The notes under the pieces were generated by a model. It was not told where the DNA came from, made no database searches, and was given only the letters and a program-made list of their open reading frames with translations. Of a stretch of 64,000 nt of DNA, positions 60,187 through 64,000 are shown one piece after another (positions within the stretch are counted from its first letter, which is position 1; every line of letters starts with the position of its first letter). The position numbers and the translations under genes are program-made. Source of the DNA: Pogona vitticeps (Eukaryota; Chordata; Lepidosauria; Squamata; Agamidae); contig NC_135786.1 in assembly GCF_051106095.1 (NCBI RefSeq), forward strand, positions 24,951,001-25,015,000. Direction: 5' to 3'.

Positions 60187-60660
60187 CAGTCAACCCTTAA
60201 CTTACGAACAAACTTTTTGATTTACGAACGGCTCCATTCGCAAAAATTGGCATTGACTTGCAAATGGAGCCTCGACCTATGAACGAGGTTGAGGCTCCAT
60301 TCGCATGTCAATGCCATTTTTTGGAAATGGAGCTGTTTGTCGCCTTCAGAGGTCTCAAATGGATTTCCTCCCGACATCATAGGAAGTCCTTTGAGAGCTC
60401 AGAAGGCAAAAAGGCAGGGAGAAAGGGCTGGAAATTCAAATTTCCCGCCCTTTCTTCCTGCGTTTTTGCTTTCAGAGCTCTCAAAGGGCTTCCTCCGATG
60501 TTGGGCAGAAAGCCCTTTGAGATCTCCGAAGGTAATTTTTTGAAATGCTGGAATGGATTAATTCCATTCCCATGCATTTCAGTGGAAAATGGTACTTCGA
60601 CTTTTCGATGTACGAACGCCGTTCCAAAATGGATTAAGTTCGTAAGTCAAGGTACCACTG
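60187..60660. mobile_element. TA-flanked MITE nested in CR1
   Basis: Left end CAGTCAACCCTTAACTTACG and right end 'cgtaagtcaaggtaccactg' are inverted, with TA at 60185-60186 and 60661-60662. The interior holds inverted 'gccctttgagatctccgaag' modules. Frames through it are repeat-derived. Confidence 0.85.
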
Positions 60661-60662
60661 TA

Positions 60663-61245
60663 AAAATATTTGGATCTCAATCTAAAGCTGCAATCCTGAT
60701 CCTTCTGTTTTTACTTCACATTTGCTTGGAGAGCATAGACTTGTCTTTTGGGAAAAGACCAAGCTAAAGTAGGAATTAGCAAGGAATTAGCACTTTGCCT
60801 TTTCTCTTTCATCCATTATAATTTTTCCATCCCCACTGAATAAGCTAAGTCACTATTTCTTTTCTTTGTGTTTTGCTGCACAAGTGTCTGAATAATGCTT
60901 TTTTGTTGCTTTTAGCATCTCTTGCTACCATCAGCTCATTCTCAGCGTTTGCTTTCCTAACACCATCCCTGCAATTCTTTACTACCTATTTGTAGCCTGG
61001 CCTTCATTCCACTTCCTAAATATGTCCTTTTTTTGTTTTCAGGTCCTCTCTGAGCTTTTTGTGAAGCTCCATTGGCCTTTTTTTTTGTCATTCTTCTACC
61101 TGTTTTTCCTTGTTGGAATTGTTTATAATTGTGCCTTTAGAATTTCCTTTTCCATGCTTCTTTTAAAGAGCACTACAAAATCTAGAGCTTTTTTTTCCCT
61201 TACACTTCTTTGGTCCACAGATTGGCCAATCATGCCCTGATCTTT
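60663..61245 (-). mobile_element. CR1 LINE, upstream part
   Basis: 'gcttttagcatctcttgcta', 'ctcattctcagcgtttgctt', 'aggtcctctctgagcttttt' and 'ggaattgtttataattgtgc' are antisense CR1 ORF2 sequence. It is the same copy as 59340-60186, split by the MITE. Confidence 0.65.
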
Positions 61246-61911
61246 TAAGCTACTGCAAGATGAGGGTCAGAGAACATGGACAAGGGCTTATACTTCTGAG
61301 CCTTCTTCTTAATGCTGTTAAAAATGAGACACAATCATGGTAAATCTGGAAGGAGGGAAGCAGCAGTGGGAGGTGGGATGCAATCCATTCTCTTCCTGCC
61401 ATTTTTATTACTGAAGCATACACATCTCTAGCTGCTGTCCCTAAATCAGCAATGGAGAATTGAATTGTGTTGGAAAATGATTAAAAATAGACTCTTTCCT
61501 GATTTCAACTGTATACAGTATAGACTTTTTTCATAAGTGTGAGGGGGGCAATAGGAGAAAGAATCCTAGAACTGTCAGTCCCCTGACCCAACATAAAGGA
61601 CTGAATTTACTTTATTAACATCTATGTGAGGCTCTCTCTTTACTATAAGGTATCACCTCCTACTGAGTAAGATAGACATGTCTTCTGGCAATGCAAGTCT
61701 TCTGTTACACCTTTTGTCAACCCTGACCTATCATGAGGATGTTTGAATGTGTAACATAAAAATTGTTCCACATTTATGTTGGCTGGGTACAGTGGTTCCA
61801 TTTGATCAATGTGCATTTTTTAATTAGAATATCTCTCATCTACCTTGACATTCTTTCAGTCATTTACATCTGTTACACAGGGATTCTGCCACAAAGAATG
61901 CAGATGACATC

Positions 61912-62059
61912 ATGGAGAGTGAGGCTGCCTACTCTGATTTCATCAGTTGTGATCGGAGCGGCCGGAGAAATGCGATCCATGACCTGCAAGGAGATGCAGC
62001 TGCCCTTAACCTGGAGAAACTGGCAAGCACCATGGATGATATTGCTATTACAGAGGAAG
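61912..62059 (+). CDS. PKIG: PKIG coding exon A (pseudosubstrate region)
   Basis: Encodes the first 49 residues of cAMP-dependent protein kinase inhibitor gamma, a small soluble protein that blocks free PKA catalytic subunit by pseudosubstrate binding and helps export it from the nucleus. The sequence begins MESEAAYSDFISCDRSGRRN, then AIHDLQGDAAALNLEKLAS. YSDFISCDR-GRRNA is diagnostic of the gamma paralogue; RSGRRNA places Ala at the phospho-acceptor position (pseudosubstrate). LNLEKLASTMDDIAI matches the position of the hydrophobic nuclear export signal. The start has an excellent Kozak context (atcATGg). Acceptor ttacacag ends at 61880, so 61881-61911 precede this ATG in the same exon and are open in frame. 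Donor is GTAGGT at 62060; phase 1. Confidence 0.95.
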
Positions 62060-62084
62060 GTAGGTTATCTTATAATAATAATAA

Positions 62085-62310
62085 TGATGATGTACGTTGA
62101 CTCTAACTTATGGTGACCCTTTTTAGGGTTTTCTAGGTAGAGTACTCAGAAATAGTGTTCCATGCCCTTTTTCTGGTGCATCCTAAGACTCTGCATCTTG
62201 CCTAACTCTACATACACAGGCTATTCTCCTGCAAAGCAGTGGGGAATCAAACTCCTGATTTCTAGCTCCACAGCAGATAACTAACCCACTGAGCTATTCA
62301 GTCACCTTGA
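62085..62310 (-). mobile_element. tRNA SINE with RTE-like tail, in PKIG last intron
   Basis: The minus-strand head 'aatagctcagtgggttagtt' and 'ggagtttgattccccactg' are tRNA-like. The body 'ttttctaggtagagtactca' and the tail at 'tctaacttatggtgaccctt' follow. It lies 25 bp inside the intron after the PKIG donor. Confidence 0.65.
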
Positions 62311-63000
62311 ATTACTTTATACCCAAATCTAAAAAAGTTCCCAAGGCACCCAGTATAATTCAGGAAACTCAAGTGCAAATGTTATTATTTACATGGGTTT
62401 ATCTGTATAATCATTGAGTATGTCCCACGTATATCTCCCTTGATACTTTATCAGATCACTATTTCATAGATGAGTAAAAACATGCTTCTAACACTCCAAT
62501 TCATGATCAGCTCTTCACTCCTACACACACACTTATAGCTTGTATGTACTATTGATTTATTGTACAATAGGGTACTTTCCACTGATTTAAAAACCGAAGG
62601 GCCATTTCTTTTTCTGCCTTGGGAGGTGGTGGGTTCTCATTTATTGGGGACACTTAGAGTCCAGAAAGCCCTATCTCAGTGGTGCTATAAACAGCATTCT
62701 GCTTGCAGATTCTAAATGGCTTCTAGAGTCACTTCCAAATTTCTGATCCTGCAGTTATGTGTTATTAATTCTTTAAAATAAGTCAGCAGCTGAAGCATGT
62801 GAAATGGCTATGAAGTACATGCCAGCTACCTTAGTAATGAAGTCTACGGTGAGCCAACATCATTACTGAGTGAAAGAGTTTTTGCCAGTACCAGTATCAC
62901 TACTAGAGAATCATTACTGTTAACTAGATTTCATTTATGTGCCAAATAATCAATGCATTTTCACTGAATTCTGCATATATTTTTCCCTTCACACTCACAG

Positions 63001-63098
63001 AACAACTTCTTTCTGCAGAAAATCAAGTAGAGGATGGTGCTACTGAGAAGGAAAGTGGAATTATGCCTAAAAGCCAAAATAGCAGCCCAACGTTGTAA
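63001..63098 (+). CDS. PKIG: PKIG coding exon B (C-terminus and stop)
   Basis: The acceptor cactcacag ends at 63000. The codon split with the previous exon restores Glu, and the exon continues QLLSAENQVEDGATEKESG then IMPKSQNSSPTL and TAA. It completes an 81-residue protein, against 76 residues for the human protein as I recall it. The acidic, low-complexity tail is poorly conserved across PKIs, so identity rests on exon position, phase and strand rather than on motifs here. Confidence 0.9.
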
Positions 63099-64000
63099 AA
63101 CTTCAAATTTAGGCTGCAGAAGAGTTGGCTGCATGGCAAATCTTGTGGTGCTTCCATCTGCAAAGAAATCAAACTGCAACAAGGACATTCTCATGTAAAG
63201 GCATAGACCATGGCCATCTGGATCTCAGACACATTCTGTGGCAAGCAACTGGTACCTCCAAAGAATCCTCTTTCTACAGTTCCAAAGCTGTATTTCAATT
63301 ACCTGAGCCACTTAGAGAGCATTACCAGCTATTTTCCTATATAGGAAAACACAACTTTGTTAATAAGACATACATTTCAGACTTTATTTTGCAAGGTACA
63401 TTTTGCTCATGTGGTAATTATAAACATTATTTATTCCTATGTCCCTATAGATTAGATACCTTATTAGATAGATGCCTTATTATGCAGATGCCACATCTCA
63501 GACATGACTTGATATCTGAAGGCTATGTTATGAACAAAGAAGTGATAGGATTAATTCACCAGCTTCCTAACGTGAAGCTCAATGAAATCAATGGACACTG
63601 GATAAGGCAAACTATGCTTTTTTACACTCCAGTTCAGTGTGGATTGCGGAAGAAACAATCCTCTAGACACATTTATCATATTGAAAGACATATGTGAAGT
63701 ATCACCATCCTAATCTACTGACTCAGTGGTTTTCTTCCCTACCATGGAGGAAATGATTAAAATTCATAGGTGCATACACACATATACCAAAGCTGGTTCA
63801 GCACTGCTAAACAGGAGCACTTTGAAATTTGGTTTAATAACAGTTTAGAAAAAGGGGGAGTGTTCTATCTTTTAAACAAACTCATAACATTCTACAGAGT
63901 TCAGTTGTTTGGTGAAGTTTTATATCCCATTAACAGGCATGTGTTGTGTTGAAATGTATATGCAAATTGACAAATCCATTTTCAAGCAATTAAAACTAAT
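63099..64000 (+). other. PKIG: PKIG 3' UTR, continuing to or past the right edge
   Basis: Sequence downstream of the PKIG stop is AT-rich and unique, with no recognisable repeat. It contains a 190-codon open frame (63125-63697) with no recognised domain; I treat it as UTR rather than a gene. No AATAAA is seen; an ATTAAA variant lies at 63989-63994. Confidence 0.6.
63989..63994 (+). promoter_or_regulatory. Possible PKIG polyadenylation signal (ATTAAA)
   Basis: The common variant hexamer ATTAAA lies 891 bp after the PKIG stop codon. The cleavage region would fall outside the window, so it cannot be confirmed here. Confidence 0.3.

Noticed and set aside
60258-60767. 169-codon frame
   Set aside because: Lies inside the TA-flanked MITE at 60187-60660 and its flank; GC-rich inverted modules keep it open.
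63125-63697. 190-codon frame after the PKIG stop
   Set aside because: Located in the 3' UTR, no recognisable domain, no clear initiation context, and the length is not surprising for six frames over 64 kb.

Overview
This is a vertebrate nuclear window, almost certainly from a lizard or other squamate. The evidence is four copies of the squamate-specific Sauria SINE (with its head sequence and pyrimidine-rich pol III tail), Bov-B/RTE, CR1 and L2 LINE debris in both orientations, and many TA-flanked mariner-type and hAT MITEs. No bacterial genes, CRISPR arrays or operons are present. I cannot name the species.

Only two host genes can be supported. On the minus strand the first three coding exons of SERINC3 lie at 10067-10029, 4283-4122 and 2199-2042; the rest of the gene is beyond the left edge. 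On the plus strand the two standard coding exons of PKIG (protein kinase inhibitor gamma) lie at 61912-62059 and 63001-63098, followed by its 3' UTR to the right edge. The SERINC3-PKIG head-to-head order matches the arrangement known in mammals and supports calling these SERINC3 and PKIG rather than paralogues. A GC-rich promoter with four CCAAT boxes sits between them at about 9.8-10.3 kb. Everything from there to 61.9 kb is best read as PKIG 5' intronic or 5' UTR territory.

The most interesting candidate is a 177-bp exon-like segment at 51729-51905. It has a good branch point, acceptor and donor, and encodes a Cys4 zinc-ribbon-like peptide (CX2C-X14-CX2C). Splicing it to the PKIG coding exon keeps an open frame straight into the normal PKIG start, predicting a PKI-gamma with a 56-residue N-terminal extension. 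A GC/CpG-enriched stretch 2.3 kb upstream (48.86-49.48 kb) and a repeat-free block at 36.0-36.8 kb are candidate internal promoters or first exons.

The repeat landscape is layered. A CR1 copy splits an L2 reverse-transcriptase exactly at its catalytic motif (17.1-17.6 kb). MITEs are nested in L2, CR1 and Sauria SINE. A hAT sits inside a Tigger-like element. A truncated Sauria SINE has an 11-bp target duplication inside an RTE copy. Smaller curiosities are a U2 snRNA 5' fragment, hammerhead-ribozyme-like cores in a Penelope-like repeat, and three adjoining tetranucleotide arrays. All calls come from reading the sequence and from memory of families; no database search was run.
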